A stretch of DNA of 64,000 bases from Larix kaempferi. Lineage: Eukaryota > Streptophyta > Pinopsida > Pinales > Pinaceae. The stretch is from NCBI GenBank assembly GCA_027924585.1, contig BSBM01001024.1, positions 6,448,001 through 6,512,000 of the forward strand, given 5' to 3'. A model generated the notes under the pieces. It did no database searches and was not told where the DNA came from. It saw only the letters and a program-made list of their open reading frames with translations. Numbering within the stretch: position 1 is the stretch's first letter; each line of letters starts with the position of its first letter. Position numbers and translations under genes: made by a program. Below are positions 1 to 11,169 of this stretch, piece after piece.

Positions 1-2174
1 GTGACTCCATTTTGGCATAGGTACAATCTGCAACAATCGCACTTTTTTTAATTAAATCATGTGTTAGATGGATGTATTAATTTCATGCTGTTGATCTAAA
101 TACTACTTGCAATTTCTGGTTCAGTATTAAATTGTCTTCAAACTCCTAGAATAATTTTTTTTCTCTTTAACTTAGCTTAAAGGCCATAGTTCATTTTCAT
201 AGGGACCACCCCCCTTGCCTTCGCTAGGAGTTGGCCTAGATGGAGGAGTCAAGTGTTGAGTGACAGCATCTCGACTCTTTCCTTGCCCCCAAGGACGCAC
301 CCAGTGGCTTGAAGATTTCTGCCACGCTAATCCCCCTTTCCCCCGAGGTGTGTATCCGGTGTCAACAGGACCATGTAGAGATTGTGATCTAAATTCAAGA
401 ACTGCCGTCATAAAAAGAGTTAAACATTTCTGATCTGGATAGCAAAAGAATACTGAGAGGGGCCCTTTAGAATTCTGATAGAGGCAGTGAAACCTCCCCT
501 AGATCTCATAGTAAATGGGTCATCACAAGATGACGTGATCTTCCACTTTGTCTCCTTCAAGTGGCGCAATGGACAAATTCTATCTGGGTGAGGGAGGTGG
601 TGATCAGTCTCGACCTGGAGTCAATGAGAGCCCACTTTGAACTACCTAGGGCAATCCTGAGGGTGTGCATCTAGTGCTTGCACATGCATGCAGGTTGGGC
701 AATAAAGCCATCTGTCAACTCCAGGAAGTGCTCAAAATAGAAAGCCATCTTAGCGTCGAGACCCGAAGGAGCTGCAATCCAAGTGATTTGGATGTATTGT
801 CTATAAAATTATAAATTTGCTCTTTGATTACCCTGTTTAGTTCCTGTTTAGACAACAGGAGGTGGCCCAGAGCATCTAGAGAGTACTTTAAAGCAGGGAG
901 GTGGTCAGGAGAGTTGGCCACAGATTGAAGCAACCTGGAGGCCTTAGAAAACCAACACTAAAGCTGCATAGGAAGGCTTGCAGAAGCAAGAAACTCTAAG
1001 GAGCAGAGAGAAAGATAGGGGTACTGAGCCATTTTAGCAGAATTCCCAAGAGTTCAGATTCTATGAAGGATGGGACCAGTCTGAAAATGGTCTTTTGGTG
1101 CAGAGGATGTGCTTTGAACTTTACTTGGATCATGGATTGAGGATCGTCTACATGCAATGAATGATGCACTATGACATAAGAAATTGTACTGTCTCCATTT
1201 GATCCCAGTGGACTAGAAGCATGCTGTTTCCTAGATCTCAAAGCCATAGAGGACCGTGGCTCCAATGATTGTGTCCAAGAGGTGAATCTTGGATGTGATG
1301 TCCTAGAATTGACTCTGGAAGCTCTGCTTGTAGAGTAGTCCATATTGTTTTTTCATTCTCTTCTTCCTTGTCTTCAGAGATTCTACATGCTTCATTTGAT
1401 TTTCTTTGTTTTCTGACCTATCTTTCCTTCCTATGTTCATCCTTCTGGCAGAGTATCCCAAACTATGGTAATTTTTTCTTCCTTTTGGATGAATCTTCTT
1501 TGTCAACTAGGCACCAGCTCAGAATCATGGGTCCTTATCTTTGACTTTTGTCCAATATTTCTTGTTTTCAAAAGACAAACAAAAAAAATTTTGCCACAGG
1601 AGAAGAGGGCAAAAGTCTCAACCCAACTTATCCCATTCCTTTACTCTCCATCGGATAACTCCTTTGGAATGAAGTCTTCAACTAGAGTGCTCCAGAGTCC
1701 AAACTTGCTCGAGCAACTACTAATTCCAGCTTGATTATGGAGTACTTTCCCCTTCTCAACTATCCTAAAGAATGATGAGAGACGAGTGAACTTGGGAATA
1801 TATTTTTTTTCCTTAAAAGATCCTTGAACTTCTAAGGAAAAGTTATCTGTGAACATTAGACCTGCTGAAAGAGACCTTAGGGCCTCTAGGTGGACACCTA
1901 ACTGCATTAGATATAATGGCCTCATGGTTTGTCAAATGTCCTGCAGCCACCTCATCCTGCTTTTTATCTGTTGTTTATCTACTAAGGAGACATTTGCTAA
2001 TAATGTTTGAGATTTCATATATATATATTTTTTAGAATGTAAGCACACTAGTTTAGGGAGGATTAAAGTGTAGTTGAATGCTGATATTACCTTTTATGTT
2101 CGTGTAAATTTTTCTCTCCAGATATGTAGAATGCTGATGTTATCTTTTATGTTTGTGTAATATTGTCTCTTCAG
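1..2174 (+). other. Presumed upstream intron of the SART-1/DOT2 gene
   Basis: No exon of the gene can be recognised here, and the first recognised exon opens at a splice acceptor at 2174, so this is probably the 3' part of an intron longer than 2.1 kb. Scattered minus-strand ORFs of 60-115 codons occur between about 170 and 1925. They show no domain I recognise and could be an old, decayed transposon. The intron end carries a polypyrimidine tract and a duplicated acceptor. That this is an intron is inferred from the gene model. Confidence 0.55.
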
Positions 2175-2181
2175 ATACGCA
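2076..2181 (+). repeat. 53-bp tandem duplication spanning a 3' splice site
   Basis: Two copies, 2076-2128 and 2129-2181, each start GAATGCTGAT and each contain a pyrimidine tract followed by CAG. The acceptor AG dinucleotides lie at 2120-2121 and 2173-2174, exactly 53 bases apart. The downstream acceptor opens the coding exon. The upstream one would add 53 bases, which shifts the frame and brings in a stop. Confidence 0.85.
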
Positions 2182-4110
2182 AGAGGCTGCAAGGCACAGC
2201 TATGACTACTCAAACTGAAGAGTCACTGGCTCAAACAGGATCAATTATTTCTGATTATTATACTCAAGAGGAAATGCTTCAATTTAAGAAACCTAAAAAG
2301 AAGAAAAAGTTGCGGAAGAAGGATAAGCTGGACGTTGATGCACTGGAAGCAGAAGCAATTGCTGCTGGATTGGGTGCTGGGGACCTTGGTTCTAGGGATG
2401 ATACAGAAAGAAAGGTTTCCAGGGAAAATGCAGAAAAGGCAGAAGCTGAACTCAGGAAAAGTGCATATCAAAATGCATATAAGAAAGCAGCAGAGGCTTC
2501 CAGAGGGCTTCGAGATGAGAAGTCATCAGATGCAATGCAGGTAGATGAAGATGGAGATGCTGTTTTTGGTGGGGAGGATGAAGATCTTTACAAGTCATTA
2601 GCAAAGACCAGGCAAGCGGCACTGAGAAAGCAAGCAGAAAGTAGTAGTGGATCTGGCCCACAGGCAGTAGCTCGGTTAGCAGTAGCTGCAAATCAGGCAA
2701 AAGGAAATGGTCAAAGCCAATCATCAAGTGATGTGCAGGAAAATAAAGTTGTATTTACAGAAATGGAGGAATTTGTGTGGAGTTTACAGCTTGATGAAGG
2801 TGTGTGGAATCTCGATAATGAAAGGATGTTAGAAATAATGATAGTGGATCCTTAAATTTTATTTTTTTGAGGAGTTCTCTCTTGTAGTCATTACAGTTAT
2901 AATAGGTCTTTGATTTTTATATGATATTGCTTTGTATTATCTCATTGTTTTATAATTCTAATTTTGTTCTTGTGGAACCAGACACTCACAAACCTGTAAT
3001 TGAAGATGTCTTTAAAGAGGATGATGAGGGTCCAGGTCCTGTCAAACAAGATGATGTTGCAGAAGCCATAGGTGGGTGGACAGAGGTGAAAGAAATGGAT
3101 ATAGATCCCAGTGATCTAAAAGCAGAAGAAGAGGAGGAAGTGGTGACAGATGATATAATTAAAGAAGCTTCTGTTGGAAAGGGTTTGGCGGGAGCCTTGC
3201 AACTGTTGAAGGAAAGGGGATCATTGAAAGAGTCTGTGGAATGGGGTGGGAGAAATATGGATAAGAAAAAGAGCAAACTTGTTGGAGTACGAGATACTGA
3301 TGGACCAAAAGAAATACAGTTAGACCGTTTAGATGAGTTTGGTCGTATCGTAAGTTTCTTTTCTTGAAATCTACAATTGTCTTATGCTTTAGGCATGCTG
3401 ATCTCCCAGTTTAATTCATTAATGTCTGTTCAGAGAAATCAGAAATTCATTTGCTGTCAATATATATTTGCAGATGACACCTAAGGAAGCTTTTCGGAAA
3501 CTGTCACATAAGTTCCATGGAAAAGGCCCTGGAAAAATGAAACAAGAAAAACGTATGAAACAGTATCAGGAGGAATTGAAGCTTAAGAAAATGAATACTG
3601 GGGACACCCCTTTGATGTCCATGGAAAAAATGCGTGACATTCAGGCCAAGCTCCATACTCCTTATATTGTTCTTAGTGGTCAAATTAAACCAGGGTATGC
3701 TTATCTTCTGTGTAGTTCAAGCATGGATACTTTTAATTTGAGCATTATCTCCTCTGATATTTGATTATAATAATCAACTACTTTGTCCATGTCTTTTACT
3801 GCTGTAGGCAAACAAGTGATCCACGAAGTGGTTTTGCTACTGTCGAGAAAGAGGTTCCAGGAAGTTTGACTCCAATGCTTGGTGATAGGAAGGTTGGTAG
3901 CTTTGAACTCAATAGAATTTTCTTGTTCTTTATTTAGATGAAATTTATTCAGCACAATTATCTAGTACATTATATGATGTCTCAGTGTCTTGTAGTGTTG
4001 CAGATATTTTGATACAATTGTTGTTCTCATTGTAGGTTGAGCATTTCTTAGGGATTAAGCGTAAATCTGATGTTGGGACCATGGGTCCCCCCAAAAAACC
4101 GAAGACATGA
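2175..4110 (+). CDS. DOT2: SART-1 family protein, DOT2/MDF-like (U4/U6.U5 tri-snRNP factor), 3' five exons
   Basis: SART-1 family proteins (human SART1, yeast Snu66, Arabidopsis DOT2/MDF) belong to the U4/U6.U5 tri-snRNP and act in nuclear pre-mRNA splicing. Five exons fit GT-AG introns: 2175-2799, 2982-3349, 3474-3694, 3808-3892 and 4036-4110. They join in frame to 1,374 nt, or 457 residues plus a TGA stop. Visible features are a lysine-rich nuclear-localisation-like stretch (KPKKKKKLRKKDKLD, about residues 40-54), an alanine/glutamate-rich helical part with SRENAEKAEAELRKSAY, acidic segments, the family-typical EAFRKLSHKFHGKGPGKMK near residue 335, and a basic tail ending PPKKPKT. The plant protein is about 800 residues, so roughly the N-terminal 40% (usually Arg/Ser/Lys-rich) lies before the window. 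The four introns seen are short (113-182 bp). No frameshift or internal stop is visible, so this is probably an active host gene. Confidence 0.9.
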
Positions 4111-4711
4111 TATCATTAGACTTGGCACTTCCCTGCATGAAGATTATGAGTTTTTTTGGGCCATGATTACTATTGATGTTAAAGGTTTATGCAATCCTCA
4201 TCTATGATATATGCTCCATAAGGTTTCTTAGCTTTGCTGCCAAAAGCAAGCTCAAAATTCAAGAACAATATCATTCTTTGTGCTGAGCAGGACCAGATTT
4301 TTTCATTCGAGTGATAACCTACGAGTTTACGAGTGTGACAGATTGAGCAGGTGGGAAGTAAGATGTCAAAATGTTGATACTGCAGGCCAGTATTTTGTAT
4401 AGAGAACATAAAAGAATTGTGCTTTGCCGAACTTCTGAATGGCATATGTACGGATATTGTGCGCCAACTTTAGCTTGAGATTCTAGAGAGGTCTTTGTTG
4501 AAAGTTTGAACTTTGAGGACATTGTTACGGTGTAGACTATTTCTGCCCTTTCAGGCATTTGTTGGATATATTAAGGCTGAAGAGAAGGAATAACAATATC
4601 CAGATTCTACTTAACCGATGTAACCGGAATTTTAGAAAAGGTTTGCAACTTTTTACTCCATGTTGATGCTTCACCCTTTTAGGATGTTGTTTGGAAGTAC
4701 ATTTATACCCA
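4111..4711 (+). other. 3' UTR and downstream flank of the SART-1 gene
   Basis: Follows the TGA at 4108-4110. The first few hundred bases are probably 3' untranslated region, but no single clear poly(A) signal decides the end. Short ORFs on the minus strand have no recognisable content. Confidence 0.4.
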
Positions 4712-4874
4712 GCATAGATCCATCTTAAGTATGGCTCTACCAAGCGCCGAGAGGGATCAAATCTCTTGAGGTGCAAACCCTTTTTAGAGTGTTAAACTTG
4801 AGGAAAGGTTTGCATTTTAAGAGATTTGATCCCTCTGGATGCTTGGTAGAGCCATAGTTAAGATGGATCTATGC
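4712..4874. repeat. Long imperfect hairpin (68-bp arms, 27-bp loop)
   Basis: The left arm 4712-4779 and right arm 4807-4874 are inverted copies of equal length with 7 mismatches by eye, grouped in two short internal bubbles plus one single mismatch, and no indels. The loop is 4780-4806. A transcript of either strand would fold into a long stem. It could be a MITE-like foldback or a small-RNA precursor. I do not recognise a known miRNA in it. Confidence 0.8.
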
Positions 4875-5079
4875 TAGTGGGAATTTCAGAAATGATAAAG
4901 AGGTAGTGAGTGACTTCATCGTTGGTGAGAATCCAATGAATGAAAAATCTGAAGGCATAGAAAATGTGAACCATATTCTTTGTTCAATCCATTATAAACC
5001 TGTACCAGGGCATTAAACACCTCCATGTATGGTTTTTTGTACAAATTATTTGACATGAGTATTGTTTGTAATGGAATAG

Positions 5080-5147
5080 AATTTTTATTTACTTGATAGT
5101 ACACTTTCTATATATATAGAAAGTGTAGTATGAAGTAAATAAAAATT
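5080..5147. repeat. 68-bp near-perfect palindrome
   Basis: The two 34-base halves, 5080-5113 and 5114-5147, are reverse complements with two mismatches. The central 26 bases (5101-5126) are a perfect palindrome around a TATATATA core. There is no loop, so it would extrude as a cruciform. It may be a palindromic MITE remnant. Confidence 0.8.
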
Positions 5148-5159
5148 GTGGCAATGAAC

Positions 5160-6520
5160 ACACATATTCAGTTTGCCAAGTAGTATGTGTTAAATAAAGA
5201 ATATATAAATAGGAAATATCTCTTCATATGTAAATTTGATTATCAAATCAAATATGATACGCACATATTCACTCATGTTGCCAAGTAGTAAGTGTTAAAT
5301 AAAGATATATAAACAGGTGATCATTCATTTGTTGGATTCATGTGATGTATTTATGGAATGCCTGCGTTCCACTTCAAATTCACATAATTAATATAAGGTT
5401 AAAGCTACATGCCTGCATCCATTCAATTATTAAAGTCAAGTTTGATTTTGATTATTATATATGAGAATACTTGAATTTTTTTAGGTTTGAATTAAATGGA
5501 AATTTTAATTGAAATTTGATATATATTTATATAAATGTGTTTTACAACTACTTAAGTTTGAATTAAACTAGAAGCCCATATGTATTGGGTTTTATAATTT
5601 TTTTATATATTTATTCTTTTGGAGTGGGCATGTTCTTTATTTAATATCTAAGGTGCCTCTATCAATTGATAAAGAATTCAAAATTGAAATTAGATATATA
5701 TTTATATAAATGTGTTTTTATAATGTAGTCAACTTAAACTAGGAGCCCACATGTATTTGGTTTTATAATTTTTTTATATATTTATTCTTTTGGAGTGGGC
5801 ATGTTCTTGGTTTTATAAAATTTTTATACATAAAAAGTGTAATATCAAGTAAATATGAGTAAAATTCAAAATTGAAATTTGATATATATTTATATAAATG
5901 TGTTTTTATAATGTAGTCAACTTAAACTAGGAGCCCACATGTATTTGGTTTTATAATTTTTGTATATATTTATTCTTTTGGAGTAGGCATGTTCTTGGTT
6001 TTATAAATTTTTTATACATGAAAAATGTAATATGTACATTTAAGTTAAAAATAAATAAATCAGAAATATCCCTTCATATATTTCTCCATGTAAATTTGAT
6101 TATTATCAAATCAAATATGATAATTTAATTTAATAATAATTCATTTGCTAAATTTGATAATTATAAATCAAATATGATAATTTAATCTCTTGATCTCTCA
6201 ATGTAAAATTCAAAATTGAAATTTGATATATATTTATATAAATGTGTTTTTATAATGTAGTCAACTTAAACCAGGAGCCCACATGTATTTGGTTTTATAA
6301 TTTTTTTATATATTTATTATTTTGGAGTGGGCATGTTCTTGGTTTTAGAAATTTTTTATACATAAAAAATGTAATATCAAGTAAATAAAAATTATACATG
6401 TGTGTACATATAAGTTAAAAATAAATAAATCAGAAATATCCCTTCATATATTTCTCCACGTAAATTTGATTATTATAAAATCAAATATGATAATTTAATT
6501 TAATAATAATTCATTTACTG
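5160..6520. repeat. AT-rich direct-repeat block
   Basis: A unit of about 165-185 bp, recognisable by AGGAGCCCACATGTATTTGG and GGAGTGGGCATGTTCTT, recurs from about 5489 (most diverged), 5680, 5866 and 6207. A second element (AAATATCCCTTCATATATTT) follows the last two units at about 6065 and 6428, giving a higher-order repeat. A shorter pair of about 50 bp lies at 5160 and 5264. No coding content. It may be a decayed satellite or stacked MITEs. Confidence 0.75.
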
Positions 6521-7745
6521 GATTCGTGTGATGCATTTATGGACAACCATTTCCATTATATGTATGAGAATAACGTGAATATTTTGATTATATATATGAG
6601 TTAAATTTTATTTCGATTATATGCATGAGAATAACGTGAATGCCTATTTATATTTTGGAGTCAACATGTGCCATGTCATTGTTATAGACATGAACAGATT
6701 ATGCTGTTAATTTTATTTTATCTTTCTAACATCAGGTAACTGTGGTTTGGTTGTGATATGCACTGTTGAAACTGTTCCACAGCCTTGCCAGGTTCTATAG
6801 AAACTCTCCTGTTTCTTCTTCCAAGGTAGACTAAAACATTACCCGAATATGATTGATGGCATTTTTCAAAGAACATACTACTCGAAGATGATATTATTTT
6901 TCTTATATAAGGTTATTTGATATCAGTTTCAATTACATTGGTCTTTTATGTGGTGGTTGTATGACAGTCATCATGGAAATAAGCGTGTTAGAATTTCTCA
7001 TATCGTTCTCTAAATAACCCCTGCATTTCCTTACTGCAGTTTTTGAAAACATTAGAATCTAGTGGCTGAAACTTTACCAAACCAGCTTTTGGTACAGGAA
7101 ATCCTGTTCATTTTTCACCTTTTCTCAACTGTTTTGTAAACCAATAATATCTTGTTTCAGGATATGGGAAGCAGAGTGTTTATGCTATTGATGTTGTCAT
7201 ATGAATTTCATTGTCATGCTATGGAGCAATTGAAAAACGCCTCGAGGATATCTGTGTTTTTGCATGCATGATACATCTGTTTTCCGCAGATTGTTGCACA
7301 ATGCACGAATTATATGAAGAAATGAGTGAACACTGAATAGCACCGACACAAATCTATAAATGATCAAGATGGCATTTTAATGGTGTGCCTGATATTAGCA
7401 GGGATGTTATTTACATATCATATTAACTTATATTGGATAAAATGATTCCTTGAAACTTTATAAAAAAATGTACAATATTTTCAAAAAAAAGAGTAGGCCA
7501 CAAAGCAATGTCCACAAGACAAAAAACTACCATAGTGTAGTGCCCCACGTGCTAATCGAAATTACGATATTCCATTCCCCAATGGTTTATATGAAACCAA
7601 AAGCATAGAGAAATCATATGGCCGAAGGGCATAACTAAAGCAATTTAAACATAGTAAGTGGCTTGAGGGTCACATTCACGATAGCCATTAATACTAAGCA
7701 ACTGCTAGGCATTCTTTGTTAGGAGGGTCTCGATCATTGGGGTTG
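6521..7745. other. Intergenic sequence, no recognised feature
   Basis: AT-rich to mixed sequence without a convincing ORF, splice-site series, LTR end or RNA gene on either strand. Confidence 0.5.
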
Positions 7746-7840
7746 GTGTCCCATCCAATGACAAATGGATCATTAGTTTGTAGGACAGTGTCCCATCCAA
7801 TGACAAATGGATCATTAGTTTGTAGGACAGTGTCCCATCT
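7746..7840. repeat. 42-bp tandem repeat, two copies plus a partial third
   Basis: Units starting GTGTCCCATCC lie at 7746 and 7788 with identical period, and the third at 7830 is cut short. The first two are identical by eye. The ORFs that run through them on both strands exist because 42 is a multiple of three and are not taken as genes. Confidence 0.9.
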
Positions 7841-8379
7841 ACCATGTTTTTGCTGCTCCATGGGCTTCTCCATGTATATTTCCAAATCCAAGGAAGGGTG
7901 CTTGTCATTTTTATGCTGCGGAGGAGGTGGCAAATTGTTGAGTTCTTGGCTCCGGTTGTGATAGACATTCCACTCATGGATGTGATGACCAACCTAATGG
8001 TGAGGCTTGTTATTACAACAATGGGATTATGTCAAGTTAGGGGGTGATGAAACTTTTGGGAGTACTAGACTCATTGTGTAGGGCACTGTGCCCAATAGCC
8101 TCAACAACTTACAAAGGTGTGCTAGTTCAAAATCCATTTTCTTGGTTGGTACTAGGATCTACAAGTGTAAGTTGGCACTAGGATATGCAAGTGTAATTGG
8201 CACATATCAATGCTAACATATTATACAACTTGACGAGAACTCGACATTATTCTCGTTTTTTGGGGGGTCAATTTAGTAGCTGTTTTGTCTCCGTTTCAAA
8301 AAGTGTGTATACTGGTAGCACCATTTTTCATTTTGAGTCGTTTTTTTGCGATTTTGAATCTTCTTGGTCATAAAAAAAA

Positions 8380-8748
8380 ATATTTTTTATTTACAAATGC
8401 GTTTTTCAAATTTTACAAAAAACTATATATTTAGTAGTTATGATGAAAAAATATATACATTTTTCGATTTTTTAAAAAAATTTATAGAAGCTAATTGGTT
8501 TGAAAAATATATATGTTTTGGAAGTTTTCCTTTAAACTTGTCTCTTAAACAAATCGTTTTTATGAGAAAATTTGAAAAAAGAGAGATTAAAAATTAATAA
8601 CAAAAACTTTAAAGAAAATTTAAAAAATTTAAAAAAAAATTTAAAATTAAAAAAAAAAAATTAAAAAACAAAAAACAAAATACAAACCCACCCGCCCTGC
8701 TCCCCTCCCCCTTCCCCTCCCCCCCCTGCAATCCCCCCCCCCTTCCCA
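8380..8748. repeat. Low-complexity A/T-rich then C-rich tract
   Basis: A/T homopolymer-like sequence runs to about 8680 and changes abruptly to C-runs at about 8688-8748, ending right at the 5' truncation of the Copia fragment. The complementary strand has several G-runs that could form a G-quadruplex. Confidence 0.75.
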
Positions 8749-8757
8749 CTAGAGATC

Positions 8758-9257
8758 ATGACTTCAGACTGTATGGTTATACAGATTCAGATTGGGCAGG
8801 AAGTGTCTCAAACAGAAAGAGCACTTTAGGTGGATGTTTTAGTCTGGGGTCAACCATGATCTCATGGCTAAGCAGGAAGCAGTCCAGTGTTGCTCTCAGC
8901 AGTGCATAAGCAGAATATATTGTAGCTTGTTCCGCCAGTTGTGAACCCATATGGCTTCGAAAGTTGTTATCAGGTCTATTCGATCTAGAGTTGGATACCA
9001 CATTGATTCTATGTGATAACCAAAGCTGCATGAAGATGACAGAGAACCCCGTGTTCCATGATAAGTCGGAGCACATAGAAATCTGGTATTTCTACATTCG
9101 TGATATGGTGCAGAAGGGAGCTGTAAAGCTCCAATATGTGAGCACAGATGAGCAAGTTGCAGATGTGTTGACTAAGCCTTTGTCTCATGTGAAGTTTGAG
9201 CATTTCAGTGACAAGCTCGGTGTAGTCTGTAAGGACTTCCCTCGAAAGGGGGAGTAG
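8758..9257 (+). pseudogene. Copia (Ty1) RNase H, 5'-truncated
   Basis: Translation gives the C-terminal RNase H of a Copia polyprotein: YTDSDWAGS with the first catalytic Asp, then an SRKQSSVALS core, an AEYIVAC helix, CDNQSC with a catalytic Asp, HDKSEHIE, and DVLTKPL before the stop at 9255-9257. One in-frame TAA near 8909 replaces a normally conserved Glu of the STAEAEY motif. Reverse transcriptase, integrase, protease and gag are absent upstream, where the sequence becomes the C-rich tract. The element is therefore a 3' fragment that runs on through two repeat arrays into its 3' LTR at 10469. Confidence 0.9.
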
Positions 9258-9289
9258 TGCTCATGATACTATGGTAGCTCAGTTGGGAT

Positions 9290-9890
9290 AGATTATCCTT
9301 AGACTTGATCCCGTAATTTCGAAAGGAAGGATAGTCTTAAATGTTGATCCTTAGGCTGAATCCCGTAATTCCAAAAGGAAGGATTGTCTAAGACGTGGTT
9401 GGTGGACAATGATCCCGTAAGTTCAAAAGGAAGGAACGTCCGAGTACTAGTGTGCTGGGATTAGTAGTGATAGCTCCGTAAAGACCGGGTCCCGTAATTC
9501 TGAAAAGAAGGATTTTCTGAGCACCACAAATGTTGTTGGACTGAATCCCGTAATTCCTAAAGGAAGGATTGTCTATGATCCCATAATTCCGAAAGGAAGG
9601 ATCACCAGTGTTGTTGGACTGAATCCTGTAACTTCGAGAGGAAGGATTGTCCATGATCCCGTAATTCCGAAAGGAAGGATGGCTAGTGTTGTTGGACTGA
9701 ATCCTATAATTCCGAAAGGAAGGATTGTCCATGATCCCGTAATTCCGAAAGGAAGGATCGCCAGTGTTGTTGGACTGAATCCCGTAATTCCGAAAGGAAG
9801 GATTGTCCATGATCCCGTAATTCTGAAAGGATGGATCACCTGTGTTGAACTTGATCCCAAAATTCCGAAAGGAAGGATCATATTGGTTGT
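9290..9890 (+). repeat. 78-bp minisatellite in Copia 3' region
   Basis: A core with CCCGTAATTCCGAAAGGAAG recurs about a dozen times. The best-kept part repeats with a 78-bp period (GTTGTTGGACTG at 9610, 9688 and 9766), and each 78-mer holds two cores. Each core is bounded by GATCC and GGATC, so it is a short imperfect inverted repeat. It lies between the RNase H stop and the 3' LTR. Confidence 0.9.
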
Positions 9891-9934
9891 TGATGCACCT
9901 GTTTCCAGAGATGATGTTGCTCCAGCCTTGAGCA

Positions 9935-10290
9935 GTTGATGATGATGATATTATTCCAGCTGTGTGTTGATGAGCCAGCCTCGTGCTGTCGTCGTTGTTG
10001 TTGATGTATCAGTTCTTATATTGATGTGCTGCTGATGATGATACTTTAGCTCTGTACTGAAGATGATGATGATGTTCTAGCCTTATGCTGCAAATGATGA
10101 TACTTCAGCTCTGTACTGAAGATGATGATGATGTTCCAGCTTCATGCTGCAGACGATGATATTCCAACCTCATGCTGCAGATGATGATACTTTAGCTCTG
10201 TACTGAAGATGATGATGATGTTCCAATTTCGTGCTGCAGATGATGATGTTCTAGCTCCGTGCTGCAGATGTTGATGATGTTACAACAAGC
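9935..10290 (+). repeat. GATGATGAT/CTGCAGATGATG-rich repeat in Copia 3' region
   Basis: Repeats of about 55-60 bp built of GATGATGATGTTCCAGC and CTGCAGATGATGATAC units. A reverse-complement relative of this array sits at about 57550-57850 in the minus-strand Copia, which supports membership of the same family. Confidence 0.8.
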
Positions 10291-10468
10291 TGTTCCAGTT
10301 GCTGATATTGATGTTGTTGAAAAACTTACAATGATTTATAGATGTATGAATCAATGTTCCAGATGATGTTGTTGATAATGCCTCCTCCTCCCTCCTTCCG
10401 ATGATGTTGTGTAGAGCCACACCTGTTGTTGCTGTTGTCAATAGAATACCCTTCTTGTTAAGGGGGAG

Positions 10469-11054
10469 TGTTGAAATAATGTAACTTCAAAGAATATTCT
10501 ACTTGTACTTTACATTATTATTATTCCTCCTTCGGGAGATGTCGTTAATGTAAAAAGTCATGTAAAAGTCATGATGTAAAACCTCTATTGTAAGTCGGGT
10601 TAATAGTACCCAAAAGAGTTTAATGTAATTATTATTTTGAGTCTCCCTAGAGAGGTCGACCCAGTGAAGTTAGTGAGGTCGGCTTAGTTAGGTTAAAAGG
10701 TCAAGTGAGAAGTAAAGTATAAATATAGAGTATCACTCTCTCATTTGAACCATTCACTCACTCAAGCATTGCGCAAGAGAGAAAGATGAAGGCTAGCGAA
10801 GGAGGAGGAGGATTGCTATTGGCTCGGGTTTTGTCTCTATTTCTTATGAGACTTATTTCATTGGGAATTGTACTTTGGTAATCTATATTGAGGAAGTTTT
10901 GCTGGGTTTTCTTCCCCTTGAGGGTTTCCCAGGATAAATTGTTGTGTACCTTGTGATTGTGTCTTTTAGAGATCCTCTTTATGCTGCTATTGTGAAAATG
11001 TATTAAATGCTCATGAAGTTAGAATTTAGTTTTTAGTAGCATATAATCTTAACA
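10469..11054 (+). mobile_element. Copia 3' LTR (586 bp)
   Basis: It begins TGTTGAAATAATG directly after the polypurine tract AAGGGGGAG at 10460-10468 and ends CTTAACA at 11054. A TATA box (TATAAATA) lies at 10718-10725. The sequence is recognisably related to the minus-strand LTR at 56883-57488 and more distantly to the LTRs at 40678 and 46741. The matching 5' LTR is not in the window. Confidence 0.85.
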
Positions 11055-11169
11055 AAAACAAAACCGGACAAGAGCTGGTAAAAAAGCTGGACACAAAAGT
11101 GATTGACCAACAAATACATAAAATATTCAAATTTTGATTAAAAATATATCTTGATCTACATCTATAGAA

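Noticed and set aside
172-1925. Minus-strand ORFs in the presumed SART-1 intron
   Set aside because: No family motif could be seen (no RT, gag or endonuclease signature). Old transposon origin is possible but unsupported.
4712-4874. Hairpin as a known conserved plant miRNA
   Set aside because: Neither arm contains a mature sequence that I recognise from conserved families (for example miR166 or miR168), so only a novel-candidate status is kept.
9388-9939. Overlapping 86-140-codon ORFs with repeated motifs on both strands
   Set aside because: They fall in the 78-bp minisatellite (also a multiple of three) and are open on both strands, as expected for a repeat by-product.
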